Of a stretch of 64,000 bases of DNA, positions 32,141 to 45,489 are shown in pieces. Position 1 is the first letter of the stretch, and the number at the start of each line of letters is the position of its first letter. The notes under the pieces were generated by a model that saw only the letters and a program-made list of their open reading frames with translations, did no database searches and had not been told where the DNA came from. Position numbers and translations under genes: made by a program. This DNA is from Xiphydria camelus (taxonomy: Eukaryota; Arthropoda; Insecta; Hymenoptera; Xiphydriidae): assembly GCA_963678675.1 (NCBI GenBank), contig OY783192.1:9767953-9831952 (forward strand), in the 5' to 3' direction.

Positions 32141-34430
32141 AAAGCTGGCTCGCGAGGCCGCCGCGCAAGGCAGCCTCCAGAATTTTTGCCTCGGAATATG
32201 TAGACAAACGAACGGTGGCAGCTTCACTAGGCAAGGCGATCCAACACGAGGCATGCCTCACGCGGCGGCTTCACGATCCAGCCTCGCAAAGTCGACACAT
32301 GGCTTTAACGTACGCACGGTCGGGAGCGGTGGAATGGGGCAGAGTCGACAGCGGTGTACTGGGACAGGGTCGAGAGCGCTGTATGAGTGAGACACGGTCG
32401 AGAGCGGTGGAGTGTGTGGGTTTTGTTACGGTTTTTCGTCTCATCGGGCGCGCATTCAGTACCCTCAGCAAAGAAGTTTCACTTCAAAAAGAAGCATTCG
32501 AAAATGTCAAATTTTCTATGTTTTACGGCTTTTTACACCCCTAACGTTCGCGCGGCTCTAGAAGGTAAACCGTGGGGAGTGGGGGTAAACTGTGTGAACC
32601 TTTTTTATAGAGAATTTTAAGCTCTACAATTTTGGATTTACATTATTTTCGATATCTCGCTTAGTTTTCGAGTTATTTACGAATAACCCATTTTTAGGGT
32701 ATTTGTTAGTTTTTCAACCATAACCCGTGGAGGAAAAACCGTGATACTTCACCCAGAGCTTTATAAGGTCGAATGACAACGTTAAACAAAAATGCAGCCT
32801 GGTTCTCAAAAAGTCGTATTTCAGAGCTTCGTTTACTGGACTATGCTCCGTCTGGCTTTTAAGAGCTCTTTAACCCTCGCCATGGCAGATTGCCTCAATA
32901 ACACGACGAGATACACCACCTGCCTTGGCTCTGGTTAATTGCATGCCAGCGTCGGTCTTAATCCCGAAGAAAAAGAAGAGAAGAAAGGGGATGAGAAAGG
33001 AGAGAGAGGAACGAGAGGTACCTACATACACCGTGAGAGAACGAATCGCTTGTTAAACTCGTTCTACACGTACCGCGCCGACATAGTAGATGTCCGCACG
33101 GAGATTACAGTTTCGTGTGTGCACGCGTCGGAATAAAGGAAGGCATAGCTTACCTATGAAGCTGTCTTGAGTGCACTTTTTTTCTTCTTTCCTCGATGCC
33201 GCGTTATTCATACTTTTATCCCGTAATCGAATGCTCGTACGAGCACGCGTACGCACGTCTCGTACCCCACATGAGTAAACAAGAAATGTGATCCTGTTTC
33301 GGCTTCATTGCCATAGCTGCCCCTACTGTTCGCCCACGTCCCTCCCTCGCTAAGTTCTCGTCCGCTAACAAAACTGAAAAGCAAACCACGAAATGTCTCT
33401 CGAATAAAGAAGAACAGAACCGTTCTCGATACCTAGAGACTCCATTTTTTCATGGAGCTTAAGACTGTCTTCGTGTGTAGGTGTAAACTTTTCTTTATTT
33501 TTCGTTCGCCTTCTCGTTCTATTTACTCTTTCGATAGATACACGGAAAAAGAAGTACAGACATGGTCTGATAAAATATATATATAATTGTCGAATGAGAC
33601 CGCGATTTTTGGTTCGTATTATGATTCGATGTAGTAATTTGTACCATAAGTAGGTATCATAGAAAGTAATAAAACGAACTGATAATATCTACGGTACTCT
33701 CGTCACGTGTTGTTAAATTATTATAAGATTTATAAATTAGTAGATCCTATCCATACTTTATGCACTTCTCTCCGCATTATATAGTATTATATAATTTATA
33801 AATTTTTAGTTAATTTCTAAAGCAGTATATAGTTTTATGGCAACTTCTTACTATCGTTAATATTTTTCTTCATATTACACCGACTTCCGTAACTTTCTCT
33901 CTTCTCGCGCATTACATTTTCCTCCTCTTGGCCACCTGCAGATTCAAACAATGGTAGAGTTTTATGCAAGCCGAATTTCAACGAAAACTTCCAGCGGACG
34001 ATAAGTGAGCGAGAAATACGCGATACGAAATTATCTCGTCTTCCGGCTCTTCCTGCCGCGCGTTTCTTCTGTAGCATTACAGTCTCGATTTCTGGAGAGG
34101 GAAACACGCCGTAACTACACCGCACGTTCGTGATCACGTATCTAGATACGTACGGATTTCACTTTTTGCCAATGCCCCAAAATGCCGGGTCGTAACTTCG
34201 TCAGCTGTTGTCTGGGAATGGTCATTTTTTTCTAAACACAAAATAAAAAAGAACAGAAACTAATGCGACACTTGAAAACCATACCCATTTATTACAAAAT
34301 TATGTTTTTTCAAAACAAAAATATGGATGTAAAGAGATCGCCGACAAGATTTGTACGAAACGTCGAGATCGACCGTGAGTAGGCCTCAAGTCTTATGTAC
34401 GACTCGCCTTTTATAATTCCCCTTAAGGGG
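32141..34430. other. No gene recognised
   Basis: Includes a G-rich stretch with repeated GGTCGAGAGCGGTG-like phrases (32,310-32,410), probably the tail of the pogo-type element, then AT-rich DNA with weak frames. I see no domain, RNA gene or clear repeat. Confidence 0.5.
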
Positions 34431-35828
34431 GTCTCCTGAAACGAGGTCTTTTTTTAAGAATTTTTTTTCATGGTAAATATTTTCTTAGAATTTAAATTTT
34501 TTTCGCACATAAGGTAAGGGAGGGGAATAACGCCCACTTTTGAATTTGGTGGTAAAAAACAAGCGACCTCAACGCTGTGTACTGGCTTTAAAAATTGCCG
34601 ATGCCCGGTAATTACGAGCCTAAACGTACAACGACTCACGGTGCAGCGTTTACTTGTACATGTTATGAGTAAAATAAAGTTTAAGTGCTAGTGCAGTGAG
34701 CAGTTTTATTAAATATTGACTCCCAAGCAAGAGGTGAGTATTTCTCAGAATATGATATTCTCATCCCTGTAATTTTTCATGTAGACTCCATATGATTATA
34801 ACAAGTTAGCCTAGTGTTGGATTGCGTGGATATTATGTCCGTTTTTTTAACTTCACATTTTGCCTTTTTATGTTAGTGCGGCTAATAACGCCCACTAAAA
34901 TTCAACAGTGGGCATATTAAACGCATGAAACTAAATCGTGTTTTTTTGTTTCTTTCAGATTAGATAAGGAAAGAGCGGACCCTGTCATTCGAAAAAGAGG
35001 TAAGTCCAGGGATAATACGACTATGGAGACTGCACTTAAGGCTGTGACCATGGGCTTGACTTTATTAAGGAGTCTCGTCAGTGAAATTTTTCAAGACAGA
35101 TTTTTATTAGATTTTTTTTTCATGTATTTAGAAAAAACAAGCTGAAATCAAGCCGTACAGCCGCTACAAGCTGTATCTTATAGCTGAAAATCAAAAACCA
35201 ATCAATTTTCACTTAACCGTTTCTTTGTAATTAATTTTTAAAGTAGGCATTTTAACATTGGAGCTTATGCACATACTGCTAAACAGACGTCAAACACAGT
35301 TTTAGCAAGACAGAAAATTCACAAAATATGCTCAAATTATGTGGTAAGATGCGTAGTTCTGTTTTTGCATGAGATAAATCACTTTTACTTAGCGGTTTTT
35401 GTATAATAAGAAAAAATGTGAGGAAAACGCGAATATTCAGGCAAAACCGGCGGCCATATGCAAAAACGTGGCAACACGGTAATGACGTTACACTTGGCGC
35501 GCAAAACGGTGAAATTTGAAATAGGTGAACACATAGTACAAGGAATTTTTGAGAATATTTATAATATTGGCAGTAATAAACAAGGAAAAAAAAACAACAA
35601 ATAAAATTGTTCAATCAATTGCAACGTTCCTTGACGAAGTTCACTATTTTGTGACGAATATCTTCACGGGCTGTCACCCGTGCCTCCAGAATACCTGCCT
35701 CTCCAGATTGTTTATATACATTGCAAATTTGGTAATAGTCAATCTTAACTTAAGCTATTTTTTTGATCATATAATCTGTTAGAACTTGCTTTAGAGGTGT
35801 TAATGAAACCAAAGTTGTTTTTATATCT

Positions 35829-37710
35829 TTTTGCTCTTGTTCGTGTTGAAGAACTTCATCACGGTGACAAAAGTGCACAGTAATTCTTCTGGAGTAAATT
35901 CCTTGCATGCAAAATGTTGGAGTAGATATACATCATACTGAGCATTATGTGCATTCTTATCTAATACTGGAACCTATTTTTGAGCTAAAGTAGTCAATCG
36001 CAAATCACCTTTCAGGAATTTTTCTCCTTTCTTTTTTGTTTTATAAGCCTCTAAGGAACATGCGAATCCGGCGACAGATGATTAAAATTCCTCCATCAAT
36101 GAGAACTTTTCAACAGCAAGAAGGAGACGAATTCCATCAAACTGACAATTGTGAGCTGTTAGAATGCATGGATTATCAAACTGCGAGAGAAAAGAAATTA
36201 CATTTTTCATGGCATTTTGTAGAGGAATAGTTTTTACTGGGATATCGATTAGCCTTAATTCTGATCCAACCATCCTTAAACCGTGTGCAGCTGTAGCCCT
36301 GGGTTCAATAGCTTGAGTTGGTTTCATGTAAGCATTGATAGAAAGTGTTTCTTTCCCATCAGCAATCTGGAGAATATCGGTTTTTTTTTCTGAAACTGCA
36401 TATTTCTAGGTCAAAAAATACAAAACAATATTTTTCGTTCAGCAAATCGAGGTCTTTCAAAGAGTCAATGTTATCAGCCAGTTTCCAAGGTGTAGACTGT
36501 GCATTCGATGATTCCTTGCCACTTACAGCTGGAGTACTTAAACCCATACCTGTGACTCATACGATCTTCCTTCTGATTCTTCAGATCTGAAACAAAGTGC
36601 AACTCGATCGTTTGCTCGCTCAATGCGTCGTCTTTTTGAATCAATAGTACAACGAGATTTCGCTGTTCTCTTTCTAATGTTTTGTGCCCGTTCTACGTAA
36701 GCAATAGTATGTTCTCCACTTTGTATCATCAATTTATTATAGACATATGAAATATAAATTTCTCCTTCATTCTTTTCGGCAACTGTTGCAGCTACTCGAT
36801 AATCCATAGATACACTAAGGCTGTAGCACAATGATTTGGGAGCTTTCCTGCTGACAGAAGCATTAAAGCTTTCATTGGCTTTGGTGGATTCTGAGAACGC
36901 AAATTTCTGTGCGTTACTCGCTAAATCATTGAAAGTCTTCTTCAAGGCACTATGCAGCACTTCATTTTGAAGTTCATCACCAATAGTTCCATGAGCATAA
37001 TTATCTGGATCTCTCAAATATCCACACCATTTAATATCACAGTTCTCATGATTATTAAAAGCGTGCTCTGGAATACTTTTGATACTTTTTCGTAAATTTT
37101 CTACTTCTCCAGTGTTTTGAGCGACTGCGTATTTGAAACATCGATGCAGAAACTACTGTGGGTCTACTGTGGTTTTATGCATTTCTTTATCTGGATCATG
37201 CTCCTTCGGTATATTCTGTATAACTGTTCTCACGTTCCTATTGAGATGACCTCGATCAGACAGTTTTACAATGTCCGGATTGGCAGTATTACGTATGTAC
37301 ATTACTGATTGCTGAAGAATCGTCGTCTCCAACGTACATATATTCCAAGTTCAACATTGTATTTTTTGAAAATTTCATTATGAACGACCAGTTTTACTGC
37401 CAAATCTGCCTCCATTGCCTTCGCACTTCCACTGAAATTTTGACGACAATCATGATGGGATTTAGAGTATCCCAAAATGCAAAGTTTACAAGCTCGATTA
37501 TCAGTGCCATAAGCAACAATCTGCCCACTTTCTGTACCAAAATACACAGCATATCCATTCAGACTGTCGTAGTTTCTCCAAGACCCTCTCTTCGACCAAG
37601 CTGTATCAAATGAAAGCTTCAATCGTACTTTCTTTATCTGTCCTGATGAGTCTGTGTGTGACAAGAATGAAATTCTCTTGCAGATGTTCTGACCTAAACG
37701 AAACATATAC
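35829..37710 (-). pseudogene. Mutator-like transposase with C-terminal 3'-5' exonuclease domain
   Basis: The minus strand from 37,706 encodes KLSFDTAWSKRGSWRNYDSL and CKLCILGYSKSHHDCRQNF followed by GSAKAMEADLAVKL, hallmarks of the insect 'Mutator' transposase domain. A second block (37,017-36,538) holds its C-terminal half. A third (36,547-36,082) has the DEDDh exonuclease motifs: FFDLEIC (Exo I) and AHNCQFDGIRLL (Exo II). A fourth, to 35,829, has AHNAQYDVYLLQ. Frames break at a nine-base homopolymer near 36,380, at a stop near 35,970 and elsewhere. The catalytic domain would move the element; the role of the exonuclease is unknown. Confidence 0.75.
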
Positions 37711-38082
37711 TTACATCGCCATGTCCAGTCGGTGAAATACTACAGGAAGAATTAGGACAATTTGGAATAAGGAGAGGAAATTGGATAATTCTCTAAAATC
37801 AAAAAAATGCATTTCTTTTAAGTATACATTATATTTTTTTTAAGTATACATTTCTTTATTGTTGACATTTTTATCAAGAGCATATCTGCTCAAATACATT
37901 TTTTACATTTCTTTTACAGTTGGTTTCTATCTTAATATAATATGTGTACAATTGTTCAGTAATACAAACAAACATTTTCGATTATGGAAATAATCTCATT
38001 GTACAGAAAAATTTAAAAAAAGTATAAATAAATAGGGTGTAAAAAATTGAAACAAGAAATAAATAGAAAGGAATATAGAACA

Positions 38083-38177
38083 AAATAGTATTTTTGTGTA
38101 AAAATAAAATAAGAAAAAAGTGTAAAGAACGTATAAAAGAAAGGAATAAATAGTATCTTATGTCCTTAGGAGAAGAA
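38083..38177. repeat. Tandem-duplication unit, left copy
   Basis: Nearly identical and in direct orientation to 50,433-50,529 (both contain AGTGTAAAGAACGTATAAAA and end CCTTAGGAG). The sequence before and after shows that an old tandem duplication was split by the 12.2-kb transposon inserted at TA in its second unit. Confidence 0.75.
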
Positions 38178-39043
38178 ATAAATAGAAAGTAATATACAGG
38201 GTGAACCAGGTTAAACGTCATTAATTTTGATATGTTATAGAACAACAAAAATAAAGTAGACTTTCATAAGAACATTTTTTTCATAAATGTTTACTAACAA
38301 AGTACAGGGTGCCAAAGTTGTGGAAAAAAATGGTTTTCTCATTATAACTTCTAAACCACTGGACCGATTTCCATGAAAGGGTATAGCCGGATAAGCATAT
38401 GAAATCAGGCCCGGCCTGATTTTTTTCCCCCATTCAGGTATATTTTGTGTTTATACATAAGTAAGCTCTCTCTAAATTTTTAGACCAAAATATTGATTTA
38501 ATCAAAAGTTATCGCCAAAAAACCAAAATACGAAAATATTGTTTATCTCGAAAACTACTCGACCGATTTCGCGCAGTAAAATATATATTATGCACCGTCA
38601 TGTAGCTATATTATAAAAAAAAAGAATTGGATTGTTTCGCCCATAAATAAAGAAAAACAACAAGTTTGAATTTTTCAATAGTTTTTATTTTGCATATGAA
38701 AAATAACACACCCGCCGTTTTTTTTATACAGACTCAGGCATGACTAAACTATGATATATAATTTTTACAAGATGATTGGCGTGGGACAACAAGTCGAAAT
38801 AAATTAAAGAAAATAAAACAACTTTGCTTCCGCCGTTTTCTTAACGTAATAGATAGCGGAAAACGGCGGAAACATAGTTGTACACCTATTAATTCGAATT
38901 TTTACTTTTAAAAAAATAATAGTATTTATTGACAATTACTTATTACTAACGAGAATACAATTTACTACTTGTAATATATCATGTGTACCTACATATAAAT
39001 CGAAATTAAATCAAATTAAAGGTACTGACATAGAAGCTTCGTT

Positions 39044-39379
39044 TCAATCTTCGTCGCTTTCGTGATTTATTGTTGGTTGAATATTTTCTCTGTGGAATAG
39101 TTTGCTTAATGTTTCTGCAGGTTTAATAAGCTTTGTTTCATATCGCGCAAATGACAAGTAATAAATAATTGCAGCTATATGGGAACAACAACCGACCATT
39201 CTCTTGCCGTTTGCACACTCGCACGTGTATCGTAAGATCCCGGAATAACCAATAGAATCAGGTTTATATTCAATGAAACAGTGATATTCTGTACGGTTTA
39301 TATGTCGTGATTGAACTTGCAATTTTAAAATGCTTGAATTGTCTTTTAAATAATGAATATTAATCGTATTGTCATCATG
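39044..39379 (-). pseudogene. SWIM-domain C-terminus of transposase, copy 1
   Basis: The minus strand encodes YTCECANGKRMVGCCSHIAA, a SWIM-type zinc finger (C-x-C-xn-C-x-H), with flanking sequence that ends HESDED. This is the C-terminal part of the DDE_Tnp_4-type transposase whose fuller copy is at 45,640-48,827. The upstream part of copy 1 continues, after the Polinton, at 45,490-45,618 on the minus strand. Confidence 0.8.
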
Positions 39380-39385
39380 TATCAT

Positions 39386-40390
39386 AGTAGGTAAGCTATG
39401 AGAGTTCGAGCTCACCCACGTGACCAAAAATGGCGGGAAATAGGAATGTTGCGGAAGTGCGCATGCGCCGTGGCGGAAATTTGAATTCGCGCATCACGTG
39501 ACCCAACGGACCTCTGTCATTGGTCGAACCCCCACTCCTCGACCCCCCACCAGGTGGCGCCACTGTTGGTGGTGGTCAACGCCATGTGTCGCCACCGTAG
39601 GCGGCGGCCATTTTGAATTTTGCGGAGGTGCGCATGCGCCGTGGTGGGAAATTTGAATTCACGCATCATGATTGGTCGTACCCTCACTGAAATTTGAAAG
39701 CGAGCATCATGATTGGTCGAACCCCCACTGAAATTTGAATGCGCGCATCATGATTGGTCGAACCCCCACTCCTCGACTCCCACCATGAACGCCAGGTGGC
39801 GCTACTGTCGATGGTAGTCAACGCTAGGTGTCGCCACCTTTGGCGGCGGCCATTTACTCCGACGGAGCTCAGCCATTGGTCGAACCCCCACTCCCCGACC
39901 TGAGCCATTGGTCAAGGTCAACGCCACCATCCCACTCGAACAGCCTTATCGCGTGCAGGTTTCAACTTGTTCCGAGCAATCTTGCTACGCAGTTTACCAC
40001 GATGATGTTCCTGGATTTGCGATGACGTCATACGTACATTTAAACGCTACTGCGCACATCCGATTCCTGGAATTCCGGGAATCGACCAGCCTCGTCGAGC
40101 TGTTACTGCGCAGTTCCGACCGATCCGCGCGCGTCACATTCCTGAGCGATGACGTCATGTCTTATCGCGTCGCTACTGCGCAGTTCACCAGCCTTGGAAT
40201 GCGTGCACAGTTTCGGACTTGAATCTTGCTATCAAATTTTAAAACGCTACTGCGCAGTTCCGATCGAGCCGAGCGCGTCACATTCCTGAGCGATGACGTC
40301 ATACCTTATCGCGTCGCTATTGCGCAGTTGACAGACCTTGGAATGCGTGCAGGTTTGGACTTGCTCCGAGCCTTATCGCGCGTGAACTAC
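39386..40390. repeat. Polinton left terminal inverted repeat
   Basis: Complementary to the right arm 44,217-45,489. It includes stretches with CGCATGCGCC and GGTGGCGCCACTG and two units of the 124-bp repeat with TGACGTCAT. Confidence 0.85.
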
Positions 40391-41755
40391 AAAAAATAGT
40401 GTTTTTGACAATAAACGCAATCCTTGATCATGGGTCGTGGACCGCCTCTGCCTCTCGGCACCCGGTGATGTATGCGACATCGACGACTTTGAGCGGAAAT
40501 ATCTCAAAAACCGTTCCATGGATGGGCATTTCATCTTATACATTTTTTATTAGTCTCAATAAACTCTATAAATTTTATGAGAATTGTGACATGGAGAATC
40601 GCTCCGTGTCACAAAAAGGGCGCGATCGGCCCTTTCGTGGGCAAGCGTGCGTTCGCGGCGTCGAAACGAGCAGGACGCGCTCGTCCGTGCGCGCGTCGGG
40701 CGCACGGGCCGTTTGTCAACGGTTGTCGATCGATCTGGTTTCGAAAAGATCGATCGACAACAGCGACGACCTCGAAGCGAAAGCGTCCGAGAATCCGGGG
40801 AGAGACGGAAAGCGGGGAGGCGATCGAGGTGAGTCGGAGAGGCCGGAAAACCGGCGGGAATGGCCCCAGTCGCTGATGAGCTATCACGCGAGTGAAAGCT
40901 TTAAAAAGGGAGTCGAGTAGAAAGATAGGGAAGAGTAGGCGCACCGAGCAAGGGTGAACGCGAGAGTGAAAGAGAGAGAGAGATAGAGAGAGTGAGAGGG
41001 CGAGGGAGTGAGTCGCTGCACCGCCACCCGCTTTGACGAGAGGAAGAACCGCGGCAGGAGCATCGAGCCGCCGCTGAGGGCCAACCGTCACCCGGACCGG
41101 AAGGCCACCGCCCGCCGGCAATCGTCGCTTCCCGAGGACCAGCCGCCCCGAGAGGAAGGAGGGAATCCCCGGCTGAGGATCTGCAGCATCGCCCGGTAGG
41201 CTCTCCTCTCCTTGTAATTAGCGCTCCGATTCGCCTCCGCGCCGCCCTCGCATAGGGCACCCGACTGCGCTCGGGTAGCCACGTCCGTCGCCGCGCATTT
41301 GAACCGGGGGGTGCACTCGGCACCCCAACCGTCGATTCGTCCTCGTCAGGCGATTCTTGTCGATCGCGAATAAACCGCTTACGAATAAAGGGTTCGTCTT
41401 TCGTGTACGTTAATTTCGTTCCTCCCGAGTCCCAGCCGCGTTTTCCGAACCGCCCCTCCACCATAGGCTGGGGTAGCCGAGCCCGTCGGAGATCGAATCG
41501 TCGCCGATCTCCCGTCGAACGTTCGTTTCGGGGACCGTGTCCGTTCCCCCGATCGGTGGATTCGCGATCCACCTGGCGCCCATCGTTTCGTACGCTGTCC
41601 CGCGCGTGGGAGCGCCGCGTCTTAGCGTGAGTAGCGGAGGACACCGAGGTCCCTCCCGAAAGCTACATCACAGAATATAGTATGAAAATCCGCAAAGCAG
41701 TTTCTGTTAGGTGCAAAACATAGTCTTACATTGCATTTTCTGTAAAATACGGAGT
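40391..41755. other. CpG-rich segment of unknown origin inside the Polinton
   Basis: GC- and CpG-rich, with a purine run (GAGAGAGAGATAGAGAGAG around 40,970-40,995) and potential splice donors after purine-rich text (GTGAGTCGG near 40,830; GTAGGCTCTCC near 41,197). Long overlapping open frames on both strands are a base-composition effect. It looks more like a captured promoter/5' exon region than a Polinton gene; the origin is unproven. The polymerase gene stops abruptly where it begins. Confidence 0.45.
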
Positions 41756-44099
41756 ACTTCAACATGGCATCCCACGTGAGACCGGGTGTGGTGTAGTAAT
41801 GGGCTGGATCCAAACCGCACGCTTCAAGGCAGTTGTCACGAAAGTTTTCGAAAACGTCGGCCAGCAGCAGGACGTCGGTCTTGAGGTAGAGGTCCGCGTA
41901 CATGCCCAGAGTTCCCACGTTCAACTCACGCCAGACCCTCTGGACGTGTTCGTAGTCCTCGTCGGAGATGTCGTAGCCGTTGAGACGGCTGTGAAATTGT
42001 TGCTGGGTCAGCAACTCCGTGACGTCCAGCTTGGCCCACGCGTCGAGAAACTCGTATGGGAAGACCCCTTTCCGCTTCAGCAATTCGAACTGCTTGGCTC
42101 GGATCTGCGGGGACTCGCTCTTGGTGATCAGTGCCTCCGCGAGGTAAGATGCCAACTTCTCCAGCGACGATGCCATGAAGCGGAAGGAGTCGATGAACCG
42201 AAGAGCGATGTCGCTGCCCTTTTGTGAACGAGACGTATCGCTCCATGTTCAAGGGCAAGAGTTCGATCCGGCTGTCAAAACAGGTGGATATTTCCTTGAT
42301 GCTGAGGTGGCTGTCGTACCCGCTGAGATTTTGGAAGACTACGGGAATGGTGCGCGAATCCTGATAATTCAGGTTACAGTCCTCGTGCGCTGCACCCCTG
42401 TATCTGCCGGTGAGATGGCAGTGGTCCCGAACTCTCTTCACATCCAGCAGCGGCTTCTCGTAAATGTGACACTTCTCAGCGATGTGGAAATCCCTCTCCT
42501 GTTCCTCCGTAAGCGGTTCCATGGGTACGGTGTGCTCGAGGACTCCTTCGACCTGCTCGACTAGCTGAGAAAGTTCACGCGCGAACCATTCAGCAGGTTT
42601 CGGGCCCCGAAAGCTGTTGTAGCGGGACAGCGTGTGGTCGTAGCTACACCTCACGTTGTAACCCACGCTGAACGGTTCGTGCACTTGACAAACTCTCGTT
42701 TTGCTCATCTGCTGCAGGTCGACGTTCTTCAGGAGACACTCGAAGTCTGCTTAGACGACAAATGGCTCCCTTTCCTTGAAGTTAAAGTTCTTAAACTTCA
42801 AGGTGCTGTACATCGGTGCAGGCATCTTGATCTTGCACCGATTCACCTGGACGCAGTCGACTTCATAGTTGTCCAAGTCTTCGCGGCTTCCGAAGTAATG
42901 GAGGCAACGATCGCAGATATACTTCTTTCCGTTCCATCTTGAGAGTTGTTCGCTGACCAGCCGAGAGAGGTCCTTCATCCACACGTAGTGGTAGATGGTG
43001 TTAGTTTCGTCATCCTCGTTCGCCTCCTCCTCATTCGATTCCTCGTCGAGACGTATCGATCTTGAATCAGAGGAGATTCACATGTTTGTCCTTCTTGTGC
43101 GAGGTGACGTGGATGGGTGTGACCGAAAATTTTTTCTTTGCGTTTCAACAGAATGTAGATGTTGATCGAGAGCTCATTCTGCTGCTTCTCAAATTTCGGG
43201 ACCTCTCTCGGCGTCATTGGGAAGTCTATGCCCGCAAAGTTCAACTCGTTTTCGTACAGCTTGTACTTTGATACACGGTTGGAATTATGATCAACGGGGT
43301 GTAGTGCAGAAAGGAGTGCCCACTTAAAACACTGGTCGTCGGTATTCTGCACGTTAACACAGGCCTCCTTACTCTTGATAAACCCGGGAAGTTCCAGGTA
43401 GGAGCTGTCTCTCATAGGGTTGTACCGGTTCACGTTGACGGTCAAGTTGATGACGACTCGCAACGTCCAACCCGAATCCCGCTCCTGGAATTCCTCCATT
43501 TGCCGGAGAATGGTGTCTCGCACATTCTCGACAAACCACTGCTTCAAATCAGTGGTCTGCAGGATTGGGGCGTTCTTCGTGGCGAAGGTCTTCAGCTCGA
43601 CGATCTCTTCGTCATTCTTGAAGATGCTGTACTCGCCCTCCAGTACAGCATTCACCTTCAACGCATTCTCCCTCTTGAGCGCGTTCTTGATGCGCGGTGT
43701 GAAGAGGGCTTGAGCGTCCTGCAGGAAGGCGGTGGGATCCAGATTTCGCAGGTTTACGATCACACCCGTGCGGATGCATCCGTCGAACGCCGACTGGAGA
43801 TCCTCCCACGAGACACGATCGCTGCGTCTTTGCCCGCGCTGATCAACACGTCCACATTTCACGAGTAAGCTGTTGAGTTTTCGATTATAACTCTTCACCT
43901 GTCGAATGGCGGCCAGGTGTCGTTGTTTGGCTGCGACCGATGCCCTCTCTCGGCGTATCAATCGTCCGAGTAGGCGTAAACTCTCGGTCCCACGTCGGAT
44001 CCATTGCGTGATCTCGATGGGATCAACTCTTTTGCGATCGATCAGCTCGAAAGCCTGTCGATGGATGTTCACAATATTCCGGCACTGATCGGAAGACAT
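41755..44099 (-). pseudogene. Polinton family B DNA polymerase, N-terminal half, broken
   Basis: Begins at the ATG at 44,097-44,099. The first about 340 residues are the N-terminal region of Polinton polymerases. A frameshift near 43,000 leads into a Cys-pair region (CDRCLHYF). An in-frame TAA at 42,751-42,753 lies just before DFECLL, the Exo I motif of the proofreading exonuclease. Next come an HNH-like finger (DHCHLTGRYRGAAHEDC) and NLSGYDSHL (Exo II). A frameshift near 42,215 is followed by the linker up to YYTTPGLTWDAML. The gene is truncated there, so the polymerase motifs A-C are missing. At least three breaks; no function as it stands. Confidence 0.85.
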
Positions 44100-44216
44100 G
44101 TTGTCGTGTCGAGAGCGCGATATGACTAATGGCGTGAGCGCGGTCTCGCGCGGTATTTAAGCAAAGACGTTGTGGTGGTGGTGGTGGGGGTAAACGGGTT
44201 CGTGCCTCTCGAAAAG

Positions 44217-45489
44217 CTATGATGTCATCGCTCAGGAATGTAACGCGCGCGGATCGGCTGAAACTGTACAGTAGCGCGGAGCAAGTCCGAACCTGCACGC
44301 ATTTCAAGGCCGGTCAACTGCGCAATAGCGACGCGATAAGATATGACGTCATCGCTCAGGAATGTGACACACGCAGATCGGTCGAAACTGTAGAGTATCG
44401 CGGAGCAAGTCTGAACCTGCATGCATTCCAAGGCTGGTCAACTGCGCAGTAGCGACACGATAAGATATGACGTCATCGCTCAGGAATGTGACACGCGCGG
44501 ATCGGTCGAAACTGTAGAGTATCGCGGAGTAAGTCTGAACCTGCATGCATTCCAAGGCCGGTCAACTGTGCAGTAGCGACGCGATAAGGTATGACGTCAT
44601 CGCTCAGGAATGTGACACGCGCGGATCGGTCGAAACTGTACAGTAGCGCGGAGCAAGTCCGAACCTGCACGCATTCCAAGGCTGATTAACTGCGCAGTAG
44701 CGACGCGATAAGGCATGACGTCATCACTCAGGAATATGACACGCGCGGATCGGCCGAAACTGCGCAGTAGCGGTAAGGTTCGATTCCCCGTGGTCCGACA
44801 ATTCCAGGAATCGGATGTGCGCAGTAGCGTTTAAATGTACGTATGACGTCATCGCAAATCCAGGAACATCATCGTGGTAAACTGCGTAGCAAGATTGCTC
44901 GGAACAAGTCGAAACCTGCACGCGATAAGGCTGTTCGAGTGGGATGGTGGCGTTGACCATGACCAGTGGCTCAGGTCGGGGAGTGGGGGTTCGACCAATG
45001 GCTGAGCTCCGTCGGAGTAAATGGCCGCCGCTTACGGTGGCGACACCTAGCGTTGACTACCATCGACAGTAGCGCCACCTGGCGTTCATGGTGGGAGTCG
45101 AGGAGTGGGGGTTCGACCAATCATGATGCGCGCATTCAAATTTCAGTGGGGGTTCGACCAATCATGATGCTCGCTTTCAAATTTCAGTGAGGGTACGACC
45201 AATCATGATGCGTGAATTCAAATTTCCCACCACGGCGCATGCGCACCTCCGCAAAATTCAAAATGGCCGCCGCCTACGGTGGCGACACATGGCGTTGACC
45301 ACCACCAACAGTGGCGCCACCTGGTGGGGGGTCGAGGAGTGGGGGTTCGACCAATGACAGAGCTCCGTTGGATCACGTGATGCGTGAATTCAAATTTCCC
45401 GCCACGGCGCATGCGCACTTCCGCAACATTCCTATTTCCCGCCATTTTTGGTCACGTGGGTGAGCTCGAACTCTCATAGCTTACCTACT
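44217..45489. repeat. Polinton right terminal inverted repeat with 124-bp tandem units
   Basis: Complementary to 39,386-40,390 but longer, because a 124-bp unit is repeated about four to five times (TGACGTCATCGCTCAGGAAT or a variant at about 44,219, 44,343, 44,467, 44,591 and 44,715), against two in the left arm. Each unit carries TGACGTCA and TGCGCAGTAGCG. Confidence 0.88.

Larger units (their letters stand above)
39386..45489 (-). mobile_element. Compact Polinton/Maverick element (6.1 kb)
   Basis: Starts AGTAGGTAAGCTATGAGAG and ends with its complement; the flanks are the 6-bp repeats TATCAT (39,380-39,385; 45,490-45,495). AG...CT ends and 6-bp duplications are diagnostic of Polintons. The paralogous empty site (ATGATA in the transposase of the other arm, about 46,753-46,758) is intact. 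Terminal inverted repeats are about 1.0 kb (left) and 1.27 kb (right). The only identifiable gene is the N-terminal half of a protein-primed family B DNA polymerase; no integrase, capsid, protease or packaging ATPase was found, against 15-20 kb for full Polintons. Confidence 0.87.

Noticed and set aside
34670..35000. Small exon-like pieces with GTGAGT/GTAAGT donors (34,733 and about 35,000)
   Set aside because: Splice-like signals exist, but no coding frame or conserved product can be tied to them.
40399..41644. Long overlapping open frames on both strands in the CpG-rich block
   Set aside because: Frames overlap in several registers on both strands, are Arg/Ser-rich low complexity, and have no domain; they reflect high GC and few stops.
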